From: Streptomyces sp. NBC_00287
GTDB lineage: Bacteria > Actinomycetota > Actinomycetes > Streptomycetales > Streptomycetaceae
Length of the DNA stretch: 64,000 nucleotides
Direction: 5' to 3'
Assembly: GCF_036173105.1 (NCBI RefSeq)
Contig: NZ_CP108053.1
Coordinates: 4,712,001 to 4,776,000 of the forward strand
Below, one piece after another: positions 52,219-60,044 of the stretch. Made by a program: the position numbers and the translations under genes. Within the stretch, counting starts at the first letter, position 1, and each line of letters opens with the position of its first letter. The notes under the pieces are model-generated. The model saw nothing but the letters and a program-made list of their open reading frames with translations, had not been told where the DNA came from and ran no database searches.

Positions 52219-52536
52219 TCAGCTCTCGGGCGGAGAGAACACCACGAGCACCCGCAGATCCTCGCTGATGTGGTGGAACTTGTGGGCCACGCCGGCCGGG
52301 ACGTACACCACGCTGCCCCGCGCCACCTGGGTGGTCTCCATGCCGACGGTGATCGCGGCACGGCCGCTCACAACGAAGTAGACCTCGTCCTGGTTGTGCG
52401 GCTTCTGTGGATCATGCTCGCCCGCATTGAGCGCGTAGAGACCGACCGACATGTTCCGCTCCCGCAGAAACTGCAGGTAGGCGCCCTCATTGGCGGCGCG
52501 CTCCGCCTCCAGTTCATCCAGCCGGAATGCCTTCAT
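52219..52536 (-). CDS. Small cupin-domain protein
   Basis: 105 residues forming a single cupin barrel: HNQDEVYFVVSGRAAITVG is cupin motif 1 and VYVPAGVAHKFHHIS motif 2, with His and Glu positions for one metal. ATG 52536 was chosen because the open frame before it is antisense to the holin-like gene. Short cupins of this type are often isomerases or sensors; the substrate is unknown. Confidence 0.85.
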   Translation of the reverse strand: MKAFRLDELEAERAANEGAYLQFLRERNMSVGLYALNAGEHDPQKPHNQDEVYFVVSGRAAITVGMETTQVARGSVVYVPAGVAHKFHHISEDLRVLVVFSPPES

Positions 52537-52596
52537 CGCTCTTGTCCGCCCTCGTCCCACTGCTGGTTTCCGATCTCGTCTGCCACGATCAGACAC

Positions 52597-52974
52597 ATGA
52601 AGAATTTCGTAGTCAAGACGATCGCCAACGCGGGTGCCCTGGCGGTCGCCGTATGGCTGCTGGACAAGATCACCCTGACCGGTGACAGCACTGGCAAGAA
52701 GATCGGCACCCTGCTCCTGGTCGCGCTGATCTTCGGCCTGGTCAACTTCCTGGTGAAGCCGGTCGTGAAGCTGCTGAGCCTGCCGCTGCTCATCCTGACG
52801 CTCGGCCTGTTCACCCTGATCGTCAACGCGCTGATGCTGCTGCTGACCTCCTGGCTCGCCGACAAGCTCGACCTGAGCTTCCACGTCGACGGCTTCTGGA
52901 CCGCCGTCCTCGGCGGCCTGATCATCTCGATCGTCTCCTGGGCGCTGAACGTCGTTCTGCCCGACGGGGACTGA
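52597..52974 (+). CDS. Phage-holin-like (DUF360/YvlD type) membrane protein
   Basis: 125 residues with four hydrophobic helices; MKNFVVKTIANAGALAVAVWLL and IFGLVNFLVKPVVKLLSLPL are characteristic of the YvlD-like family labelled phage holin family 4. Despite the name it is a chromosomal membrane protein without lysis genes nearby. It begins 60 bp from the divergent cupin gene and is followed six bases later by ptpA, so it heads a three-gene operon. Confidence 0.85.
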   Translation: MKNFVVKTIANAGALAVAVWLLDKITLTGDSTGKKIGTLLLVALIFGLVNFLVKPVVKLLSLPLLILTLGLFTLIVNALMLLLTSWLADKLDLSFHVDGFWTAVLGGLIISIVSWALNVVLPDGD

Positions 52975-52980
52975 GCGCCC

Positions 52981-53472
52981 ATGACCTACCGCGTCTGCTT
53001 CGTGTGCACCGGCAACATCTGCCGCTCCCCGATGGCCGAGTCCGTCTTCCGCGCGCGTGTGGCGGAGGCCGGGCTCGACGGCCTGGTCGAGGTCGACAGC
53101 GCCGGTACGGGCGGCTGGCACGAGGGCGACCCGGCCGACCCGCGCACCGTCTCCGTCCTGGAGGAGCACGGCTACGACAGCGGCCACATCGCCCGCCAGT
53201 TCCAGGCCTCCTGGTTCGCCCGCCTGGACCTGGTCGTGGCACTCGACGAGGGCCACCTCAAGGCGCTGCGCCGGCTAGCCCCCACCGAGCAGGACGCGGC
53301 AAAGGTGCGGCTGTTGCGTTCGTACGACCCCACCTCGGGCGACGACGTCGACGTACCCGACCCCTACTACGGGGGCATGGAGGGCTTCGAGGAGTGTCTT
53401 GCGCTGGTCGAGGCGGCGAGCACCGGTCTGCTCGACGCGGTGCGCGAGAAGGCGGAGGAGCGGGCGGCATGA
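52981..53472 (+). CDS. ptpA: Low-molecular-weight protein-tyrosine phosphatase
   Basis: 163 residues. The P-loop CTGNICRS gives nucleophile Cys9 and Arg15; the general acid is Asp127 in VPDPYYGG. In S. coelicolor PtpA dephosphorylates tyrosine and its overexpression stimulates antibiotic production. It lies six bases after the holin-like gene and overlaps the next gene (ATGA). Confidence 0.95.
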   Translation: MTYRVCFVCTGNICRSPMAESVFRARVAEAGLDGLVEVDSAGTGGWHEGDPADPRTVSVLEEHGYDSGHIARQFQASWFARLDLVVALDEGHLKALRRLAPTEQDAAKVRLLRSYDPTSGDDVDVPDPYYGGMEGFEECLALVEAASTGLLDAVREKAEERAA

Positions 53473-54608
53473 GCGACGCCGCGCGGGGCACGGGCGACGG
53501 CACGCGCGCGGTGCGTGCCGGACTGCCCGAGCCGGTCAAGCACGAACCGACCCTGCCCGGTCCGGTGTTCGCCGCCCACTTCCATCTGCCGGGCGACCCC
53601 ACCGGGCCGTACACCTACGGCCGCGACGAGAACCCGACCTGGACCCATCTGGAGCGGGCCATCGGCGAGCTGGAGGCGCCGGACGAGGACGGCGTCGAGA
53701 CGCTCGTGTTCGCCTCCGGCATGGCCGCCATCTCCTCGGTCCTCTTCTCCCAGCTGCGCGCCGGAGACGCGGTCGTCCTGCCCAGCGACGGCTATCAGGC
53801 ACTGCCCCTGGTGCGCGACCAGATGGAGGCGTACGGCATCGAGGTGCGCACCGCGCCTACCGGAGGCGACGCCCAGCTCGACGTCCTCGACGGCGCCCGG
53901 CTGCTGTGGCTCGAGACGCCCTCCAATCCCGGCCTGGACGTCTGCGACATCCGGCGGCTCGTCGAGGCGGCACACGCGCGTGGCGCCCTCGTCGCCGTCG
54001 ACAACACGCTCGCGACCCCGCTCGGGCAGCGCCCGCTGGAGCTCGGCGCCGACTTCTCGGTGGCGAGCGGCACCAAGCAGCTCACCGGGCACGGCGACAT
54101 CCTGCTCGGATACGTGTGTGGACGCGGCGGCGAGGCGATGACCGCCGTCCGGCGCTGGCGCAAGATCGTCGGCGCGATTCCCGGCCCCATGGAGGCATGG
54201 CTCGCGCACCGCTCGCTCGCCACCCTCCAGTTGCGCGTGGACCGGCAGAACGCCACCGCCCTCGCGGTCGCCGAGGCGCTGCGCGACTGGCCGGAGGAGC
54301 TCGGAGTGCGTTACCCGGGGCTGCCGGCCGACCCCTCCCACCCGACCGCCGCACGGCAGATGCGCGGCTATGGCTGCGTGGTCTCCTTCACGCTCCCCAC
54401 GCGCGCGCGTGCCGACCGTTTTCTCGACGCGCTGCGGCTCGTGGACGACGCGACCAGTTTCGGCGGGGTGCGGTCCACGGCCGAGCGGCGTGGACGCTGG
54501 GGCGGGGACGCGGTGCCGGAGGGCTTCATCCGGCTCTCGGTCGGTGCCGAAGACCCCGAGGATCTTGTGGCGGATGTGCTGCGAGCGCTGGACGAGTCGG
54601 CGCACTGA
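53469..54608 (+). CDS. Cystathionine gamma-lyase / synthase-like PLP enzyme
   Basis: 379 residues of the Cys/Met metabolism PLP family. FASGMAAISSVLF is the cofactor phosphate-binding loop and SGTKQLTGHGDILLG holds the PLP lysine. It could be a cystathionine gamma-lyase or gamma-synthase; the subgroup is not certain. It overlaps ptpA by 4 bp. A strong hairpin terminator lies about 30 bp after the stop. Confidence 0.88.
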   Translation: MSDAARGTGDGTRAVRAGLPEPVKHEPTLPGPVFAAHFHLPGDPTGPYTYGRDENPTWTHLERAIGELEAPDEDGVETLVFASGMAAISSVLFSQLRAGDAVVLPSDGYQALPLVRDQMEAYGIEVRTAPTGGDAQLDVLDGARLLWLETPSNPGLDVCDIRRLVEAAHARGALVAVDNTLATPLGQRPLELGADFSVASGTKQLTGHGDILLGYVCGRGGEAMTAVRRWRKIVGAIPGPMEAWLAHRSLATLQLRVDRQNATALAVAEALRDWPEELGVRYPGLPADPSHPTAARQMRGYGCVVSFTLPTRARADRFLDALRLVDDATSFGGVRSTAERRGRWGGDAVPEGFIRLSVGAEDPEDLVADVLRALDESAH

Positions 54609-54639
54609 GCGCCTCGATGGGGGCCGGGCTACGTACAAC

Positions 54640-54678
54640 GGACGGTCCGAGCCTCCCCCCTCGTGGCTCGGACCGTCC
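54640..54678 (+). terminator. Rho-independent-type hairpin after the cystathionine-lyase-like gene
   Basis: Perfect 14-bp arms (GGACGGTCCGAGCC and its complement) around an 11-base C-rich loop, 32 bp after the stop. There is no long U-tract. Confidence 0.85.
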
Positions 54679-54825
54679 TCGGTTCCGCGCGCGAAGAACC
54701 GCGCGAACAAGGCTAGTTGACTCTGTGTCAGTGTCCAATCACAGTAGCGACAGAGACCTATCGACTTATTTATAGTTGGGCGCGGCCGGGGGGCTGAGGG
54801 AGGGCTGAGAAGGGGAGGGTGCGGC

Positions 54826-55731
54826 ATGGACTTGGCCTTGTTACGCACCTTCGTGACTGTGCACCGGGCCGGCTCCTTCACCCGCGCCGCCGCCCTGCTC
54901 GGTCTGTCCCAGCCCGCGGTGACCTCCCAGATTCGCACGCTCGAACGGCAGCTGGGGCGCCCTCTGTTCCTCCGCCAGGCCCGGGGCGTGACCCCGACGA
55001 CCATCGGCGACGAACTCGCGCACAAGGCCGCGCCACACCTGGACGCCCTGGTCGAGATCACCGAGACCGGCCTCGACGACGAGTCCTCGTTACGGACCCT
55101 GCACCTTGCCGGGCCTCCCGAGTTCACCGCCGAGCGGGCCCTGCCCGCGCTCACCGAGCTGACCGGCGAGGACGGCCAGGGCTTCGCGCTGCGGGCCTCC
55201 TTCGGCAATGCCGAGGAGACACTGGAGGGGCTGGCCGCCGGACATCATGATCTGGCCATCTGCACGGCCCGCCCACGCGGCGCTCTGCTCACCGCGACTG
55301 CGCTCTGCGACGAAGAGCATGTGCTGCTGGCCGCCCCGCGCTGGGCCGAGAAGATCGGCGACGGGACACCGCGCCGCAACGGAGCACCCGCACTGGAGGA
55401 CGTGCCGGTGATCGAGGTGCATGAGTCGCTGCCCTTCGTCTCCCGCTACTGGGCCTCCGTCTTCGACTCCCGCCCCGCGGTCCCCGGCACCGTCATCGTC
55501 CCCGACCTACGGGCGGCCCTGGCCTGCGCGGTCGCGGGCGCCGGCCTAGCCGTGCTGCCCCGCTATCTCTGCGCGCCCGCTCTGGACCGCGGTGACGTCG
55601 TCGCCCTGCACGAACCCGCCGTACCGCCCCTGCGGACGTACTTCCTGGTGGTCCGCACCGGCACGCTGGCGATGCCGCATATCGCGCGAGCCCATGAGTG
55701 GCTTTTGCAGGCGGCCTCCGACTGGTGCTGA
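54826..55731 (+). CDS. LysR-family transcriptional regulator with two TTA codons
   Basis: 301 residues. The N-terminal HTH is LLRTFVTVHRAGSFTRAAALLGLSQPAVTSQIRTLERQLG (abridged), and the C-terminal effector domain is of usual length. TTA codons at 54841-54843 (codon 6) and 55090-55092 make it dependent on bldA. The region before it (54679-54825) contains an A+T-rich CTATCGACTTATTTATAG stretch resembling LysR boxes. No clear target gene; the downstream Nudix gene is about 100 bp away. Confidence 0.9.
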   Translation: MDLALLRTFVTVHRAGSFTRAAALLGLSQPAVTSQIRTLERQLGRPLFLRQARGVTPTTIGDELAHKAAPHLDALVEITETGLDDESSLRTLHLAGPPEFTAERALPALTELTGEDGQGFALRASFGNAEETLEGLAAGHHDLAICTARPRGALLTATALCDEEHVLLAAPRWAEKIGDGTPRRNGAPALEDVPVIEVHESLPFVSRYWASVFDSRPAVPGTVIVPDLRAALACAVAGAGLAVLPRYLCAPALDRGDVVALHEPAVPPLRTYFLVVRTGTLAMPHIARAHEWLLQAASDWC

Positions 55732-55795
55732 GCCCAATGCGGCCTCGGGCGACGGAGACATCACCCGCTGAGCTCACCCCGTGACGTTTCGCGAT

Positions 55796-55809
55796 GTTTC
55801 ACGTGGAAC
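55796..55809. other. parS site (1 mismatch)
   Basis: GTTTCACGTGGAAC, one mismatch (A to G at position 11), between the LysR stop and the Nudix start, 21 bp before the latter. Confidence 0.85.
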
Positions 55810-55830
55810 CAGCCGGGCCACATTTCTCCC

Positions 55831-56313
55831 ATGACGGTCCGACCCGTGGTCAAGCGCACCGCCCGCGCCATTCTGCTGGACGGTGACGACCTGATTCTGA
55901 TCAAGCGCACCAAGCCGGGCATGGATCCCTACTGGCTGACCCCCGGCGGCGGGGTCGAGCCGACGGACACGACCGTCGTGGAGGCCCTGCACCGCGAGGT
56001 GTACGAGGAACTCGGCGCCAAGATCATCGACGTGGTGCCCTGCTTCGTCGACACCGTCGAGCACATCGGCGAGGACGGCGGCGCGACCGGAGTGAAGGTG
56101 CAGCACTTCTTCGTCTGCCGTCTGGAGTCGATGGACACGTCCCTGCGGCACGGGCCCGAGATCGACGAACCGATCGGCGAGTACGAGATCGTGCGGGTGC
56201 CGTTCACCCGCGTCGGCATCGCCTCCGTACACCTCGTTCCGCTGTCGCTGCGCCACTATCTGGACGGCAACATCGAGGGCGTACGGGCCATGCACGCACC
56301 GGACCTCGGCTGA
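55831..56313 (+). CDS. Nudix hydrolase
   Basis: 160 residues. The Nudix box is GGGVEPTDTTVVEALHREV then YEELGA: the REVYEELG core is intact, but the first glutamate of the consensus GX5EX7REUXEEXGU is replaced by Thr. This could alter substrate choice or reflect divergence. These enzymes hydrolyse nucleoside diphosphate derivatives. ATG 55831 follows a possible CATTTC -10; no ribosome site is visible. Confidence 0.88.
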   Translation: MTVRPVVKRTARAILLDGDDLILIKRTKPGMDPYWLTPGGGVEPTDTTVVEALHREVYEELGAKIIDVVPCFVDTVEHIGEDGGATGVKVQHFFVCRLESMDTSLRHGPEIDEPIGEYEIVRVPFTRVGIASVHLVPLSLRHYLDGNIEGVRAMHAPDLG

Positions 56314-56315
56314 AC

Positions 56316-57785
56316 TCAGCTCCCCGCGGCGACCAGTTCCTCCAGCGAGTCATGGCGTATGCGCTCCGAGGGGACGCCGATGTCCCTGAGGACATCCACA
56401 CCGCTGCGGATCATCCCCGGTGGGCCCGACACATAGGCGTCGTACTCGTACCAGGGCCCGAATTCCCGTATGGCGTCGGGAAGCTGGACCAGCCCGTGCC
56501 GGTCCACCACGGGGCGGACCTCCAGCCACGGGTGGGACTGCTGGAGTCTGAGCATCGTGTCGATGTCGTACAGGTCGTGGTTGCTGCGGGCGCCGTAGAA
56601 CACCTCGACCGGCCGCCGCTCGCCGTGTTCGGCGACGTCCTCGACCAGCGCCTTGATGGGGGCTATCCCGGTGCCGCCGCCGAGACAGAGCAGTCCGCTG
56701 TCGGTGGTGTGGTCCACGGTCATCGAGCCGGCCGGCGGGCCGAGCCGGAGGATGTCGCCGGGCCGGGCCCGGTGCACCAGCGCGTTGGACACCCAGCCCG
56801 CGGGGACGGCCTTCACGTGGAACGACAGCAGTCCGTCGGAGCGGGGCGCCGAGGCGAAGGAGTAGTGCCGCCAGATCCGCGGCCACCAGGGCGTCTCCAG
56901 GCTGGTGTACTGCCCGGCGAGGAAGGGGTAGGGCTGGTCGGGGCGGACCGTGACGACCGCGACGTCCGGCGTCCTCAGATCGTGCGAGACGACCTCCGCG
57001 TACCACCAGGCCGGGGCGCGCAGTTCATCCGTGGCCGCCGCGTCGATCATCACCTGCGAGATCGTCGTGTACGTCCGCACCCAGGCCGCCTCCGTCTCCG
57101 CGTCCCAGATGGCGGAGGCGTACTTGCTCAGCGCGCCGATGAGGCACTCGCCCACGGCCGGGTAATGCTCGGCCCGGGTGCCGTACTTGCGGTGGCCCCG
57201 GCCGAGGTTCTGCAGATACGCGACCAGGACCTCGGTGTTGTCGATGTGCTCGGCGGCCGTGAGTAGCGCCTTGAGCAGCCGGTCCCGCTGGGTGTCCATG
57301 GCGGCCGGGAACAGTGAGCGCAGATCGGGGTGGCGGACGAAGAGCAGCGCGTAGAAGTACGAGGTCACCTTGTCGGCCACGGGGCCGACTTCAGCCATCG
57401 TCCGGCGGACGAGGACGGCGTCCGGGGAGGCCTCCTGCGCGGGGGCGGGGCGCTGGACGGGGACGCGGGGCTCGTTGGGCGGGGGCGGGGTGGGGGCTGG
57501 GGGCTGGACGGGTATGTCGGACGGCCTGCCGTGGGTGGGCTGCGCAGGTATCTCGGACGGAGCCGCCTGCGGCGCTACCGGTGGTGAAGTGTCCTGTCGT
57601 ACGGCCGGATTCGCCCCGGCACCCGGCCCGGGCCTGCCCACCGGGCGCATCGCCGCCAGTCGGCTGCCCTCGGGCGTCTCCGGCTCACTGCCCTGGGTCG
57701 GCGGCGGCTGTGTGCGCGGCGTGAACCAGCCGCCCCCGCCGCCGGAAGTGCCGTTGTCGGCCGACGTGGTGGTCGGAGCGTCCAT
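56316..57785 (-). CDS. Flavohemoprotein (globin-FNR) with a Pro-rich N-terminal extension
   Basis: 489 residues. A Pro/Ser/Gly-rich disordered region occupies residues 1-125. The globin domain (about 126-260) has proximal His in GRGHRKYGTRAEHYPAVGE. The ferredoxin-reductase domain (about 265-489) has the FAD motif WRHYSFAS and NAD motif GGGTGIAPIKAL. Flavohemoproteins detoxify nitric oxide, so that is the likely role; the Pro-rich head is unusual and of unknown role. ATG 57785 is the start that includes it; the globin could be translated from an internal start, but none has a ribosome site. Confidence 0.9.
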   Translation of the reverse strand: MDAPTTTSADNGTSGGGGGWFTPRTQPPPTQGSEPETPEGSRLAAMRPVGRPGPGAGANPAVRQDTSPPVAPQAAPSEIPAQPTHGRPSDIPVQPPAPTPPPPNEPRVPVQRPAPAQEASPDAVLVRRTMAEVGPVADKVTSYFYALLFVRHPDLRSLFPAAMDTQRDRLLKALLTAAEHIDNTEVLVAYLQNLGRGHRKYGTRAEHYPAVGECLIGALSKYASAIWDAETEAAWVRTYTTISQVMIDAAATDELRAPAWWYAEVVSHDLRTPDVAVVTVRPDQPYPFLAGQYTSLETPWWPRIWRHYSFASAPRSDGLLSFHVKAVPAGWVSNALVHRARPGDILRLGPPAGSMTVDHTTDSGLLCLGGGTGIAPIKALVEDVAEHGERRPVEVFYGARSNHDLYDIDTMLRLQQSHPWLEVRPVVDRHGLVQLPDAIREFGPWYEYDAYVSGPPGMIRSGVDVLRDIGVPSERIRHDSLEELVAAGS

Positions 57786-58213
57786 GGTGTGTGCCTCGCC
57801 TCGAACATCTCTCGGTCGGTCTGCGCACTTCCTCGCTCGGAAGGTGCCTGCTTTCCCCCGCAGACGGCTTGCTTTCCCCGTTCGGCTCCCTGGCCACTGC
57901 GGCCACATTCAACCCGTATTCACACTTCGTACGGACAAGTAAGGGGAGAGTGTGACATTGGCCGCAGTCTCGTCACCGCAGCATTCCACCGCGCGTGCAT
58001 ACCCCGGTCGCATAAGCGCAAATGCGGGTCTTCGATCTCTCCGTCCCGTTAGGCTGCGTTGCCCCGTTCTCGGCTCGCTCGAGTCGTGTGCGCTCATCCC
58101 GGAGCCCGTCCCGGATGCGAACCGGAGTCGACCATACCGGCCAGCGCCGCGCACACAAGTCCCCCCATCCCCCGTCACTTGTCGACCAGGGGTGAAGCTG
58201 CGACTTCGTTCAA
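57786..58213. promoter_or_regulatory. Intergenic region upstream of the flavohemoprotein
   Basis: 428 bp with no supported gene. It includes the flavohemoprotein leader and the 3' flank of the HAD gene. An A+T-rich stretch near 57905-57960 is the probable promoter. No NsrR or NorR-like palindrome was recognised. Confidence 0.35.
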
Positions 58214-58846
58214 TTACCGGACGCGCTGCACCAATTCATAGGCTTCCCACAGATCCCTCCCCATGTAGGAGTGGGTCGCCAGACCGGACAGATGATTGTC
58301 CGCATTGACCGCCACGGAGATCGGTACGGCTGCGAACAGGTCCATGTCCGACATGGAGTCGCCATAGGCGATGCAGTCGGCCCGCGTGACCCCGAACTCC
58401 GCGCACAGCCGGTCGGCGATGAGCACCTTGGCGGCGGCGCTGAGAACACCGGCCGGATCGACCGGCTCGGTGAACGGCAGAGCCGGAAAGCGGGATCCGT
58501 GGGCCGCGTGAGCGCCCCACCCGGTGAGCCGCTCGACGAAGAAGGACGGCGAGAGAGACACCACCGCGCAATAGTCCCCCTGCTGTCTGATCTCCGCCCA
58601 GACCTCGCGGATACGGTCCAGCCAGGGAGCCCCCTCGAAAGCGGTCGTGACATGCGCTTCGGTGAGCGGCGCCCAGAGCGCGTGCACCCGCACCGCATAC
58701 TCGGGCGGGCCGATCCTGCCCTCCGAGATCGCCCGGTCGAGGGCCACCGTCTCGGCTTCAAGCCCGAGTTGCCGTGAGATCTCCACGGGCGCGGAGGTGC
58801 CGTGCAGCAAGGTGCCGTCGAGGTCGAAGAGATGCAGACGTGCCAT
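58214..58846 (-). CDS. HAD-superfamily (HAD-IB, SerB-like) phosphatase
   Basis: 210 residues from ATG 58846. Motifs are LHLFDLDGTLLHGT at the N-terminus, VVSLSPSFF, and YGDSMSDMDLF with a Lys in AAAKVLI. The HAD-IB cap between residues 15 and 90 recalls SerB and phosphoserine phosphatase relatives; a specific substrate is not evident. The frame is open 72 bases further upstream. A perfect parS site lies in the promoter region at 58919. Confidence 0.85.
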   Translation of the reverse strand: MARLHLFDLDGTLLHGTSAPVEISRQLGLEAETVALDRAISEGRIGPPEYAVRVHALWAPLTEAHVTTAFEGAPWLDRIREVWAEIRQQGDYCAVVSLSPSFFVERLTGWGAHAAHGSRFPALPFTEPVDPAGVLSAAAKVLIADRLCAEFGVTRADCIAYGDSMSDMDLFAAVPISVAVNADNHLSGLATHSYMGRDLWEAYELVQRVR

Positions 58847-58918
58847 GATCGGTGAGGCTAGTGCGCCCTTGGCCGACCGCCCAGCGGTCGGATGACCGGA
58901 CGCACGCTGTTCGTCCAT

Positions 58919-58932
58919 GTTTCACGTGAAAC
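58919..58932. other. parS site (perfect)
   Basis: GTTTCACGTGAAAC in the 197-bp divergent gap between the HAD and GNAT genes. Confidence 0.95.
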
Positions 58933-59043
58933 AGCCTGCGTCGGTCAGCGCCCTGTGCCGTCGGCCATGACATGGCCAAAAGCTCATACGTCTCCTCGGA
59001 AACGGGTGGACGCCGAGGCCACCGGTCAGACAGCCTGACCTGC

Positions 59044-59910
59044 GTGCCGACTCCTTCCCCCGCCGCTCTGCCCATCCGCCGTCTGACGCCGCGCGATCTC
59101 GCCGCCTGCGCCGACCTGTCCGAGAACCGGGGATGGCCCCGGGAGGAACACAAGTGGGGCTTCCTCCTCACCGCGGGGAAGGGCTACGGCATCGACGACC
59201 CCGAGGGCGGACTCATCAGCGCCTGCGTGGTCACCCAGTACGGCCCGCACGAGCGCCCCGATCTGGCGGCCATCGGCATGGTGCTGGTCTCCGAACGGCA
59301 CGCCCGCCAGGGCATCGGACGCCATCTGATGCGCCACGTCCTCTCGGCCCAGGGCACCACCCCGCTGACGCTGCACGCGACACCGAACGGCCGCCCGCTC
59401 TACGAGGAGCTCGGCTTCAAGGCCACCGGCCGCGCGGAGATGCTGGTCGGGCACTTCACGCCCGGCGGCCCGGAGCCGGATGTCAGCACGCGTGCGGCCA
59501 CCGCCGAGGACCTCACCGCGATCCTCCGGCTCGACGAGGAGGTCTTCGGCTCCGACCGCACGCCTCTCATCACCCGGCTGCCCGCCTTCGCCGATCAGCT
59601 GCGGGTCGCCGAGGAGGACGGCCGGATCATCGGATACGCGGCCGTCTGGCCCAACATGGACACCCATGTCGTCGGCCCGCTGATCGCCCGCGACACCCGG
59701 ACCGCACAGTCCCTGATCGCCTCCCTCGCCGCCCGCACCGACCGCCCCCTGCGCACCGACATCGACGTACGGCACGAAGAGCTGCTGACCTGGGCCAAGG
59801 AGCGCGGTCTGGCCTCCGTCGCCTTCAACGCGGTGATGACCCACGGCATCCCCGAACTGCCCGGGGACTGGCAGCGGCGGTTCGCCCCGCTCACGGTGGC
59901 GGCCGGCTGA
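59044..59910 (+). CDS. GNAT acetyltransferase with two GNAT-like domains
   Basis: 288 residues. The first GNAT domain (about 10-135) has the acetyl-CoA loop RHARQGIGRHLMRHV and LYEELGFKATG; the second half (about 145-285) resembles the C-terminal GNAT fold with fewer recognisable motifs. The substrate is unknown. GTG 59044 has no ribosome site; the open frame continues upstream to 58972 without improvement. Confidence 0.85.
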   Translation: MPTPSPAALPIRRLTPRDLAACADLSENRGWPREEHKWGFLLTAGKGYGIDDPEGGLISACVVTQYGPHERPDLAAIGMVLVSERHARQGIGRHLMRHVLSAQGTTPLTLHATPNGRPLYEELGFKATGRAEMLVGHFTPGGPEPDVSTRAATAEDLTAILRLDEEVFGSDRTPLITRLPAFADQLRVAEEDGRIIGYAAVWPNMDTHVVGPLIARDTRTAQSLIASLAARTDRPLRTDIDVRHEELLTWAKERGLASVAFNAVMTHGIPELPGDWQRRFAPLTVAAG

Positions 59911-59929
59911 GCCACGCGGAGACGACGAC

Positions 59930-59959
59930 GCCGGTTCCCTAGAGGTGTTGGGAACCGGC
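59930..59959 (+). terminator. Hairpin after the GNAT gene
   Basis: Arms GCCGGTTCCC and GGGAACCGGC (10 bp) with a 10-base loop, 20 bp after the stop; a usual Streptomyces terminator form. Confidence 0.8.
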
Positions 59960-60044
59960 GTTCGAGGTCGGTCAGGGGGTGCGGGAGGGCACCGGCGTTC
60001 GAGGACGCTCAGTCGGTGCGGGAGTCACCGACCTGCGAGGCCGG
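59945..60044. repeat. Short degenerate direct repeats in the GNAT-MFS gap
   Basis: The elements ACCGGCGTTCGAGG (about 59954 and 59991), GTGCGGGAG and GGTCAG(C/G)GG recur at roughly 40-base intervals over about 100 bases. They may be remnants of repeated terminator-like elements. Confidence 0.45.

Noticed and set aside
52597..52974. Prophage signal from the holin-like gene
   Set aside because: No lysin, structural or integrase genes nearby; the family is a widespread chromosomal membrane protein (YvlD type).
56810..56823. CACGTG-centred parS-like sequence inside the flavohemoprotein gene
   Set aside because: Three mismatches to the 14-bp consensus, so not considered a ParB site.
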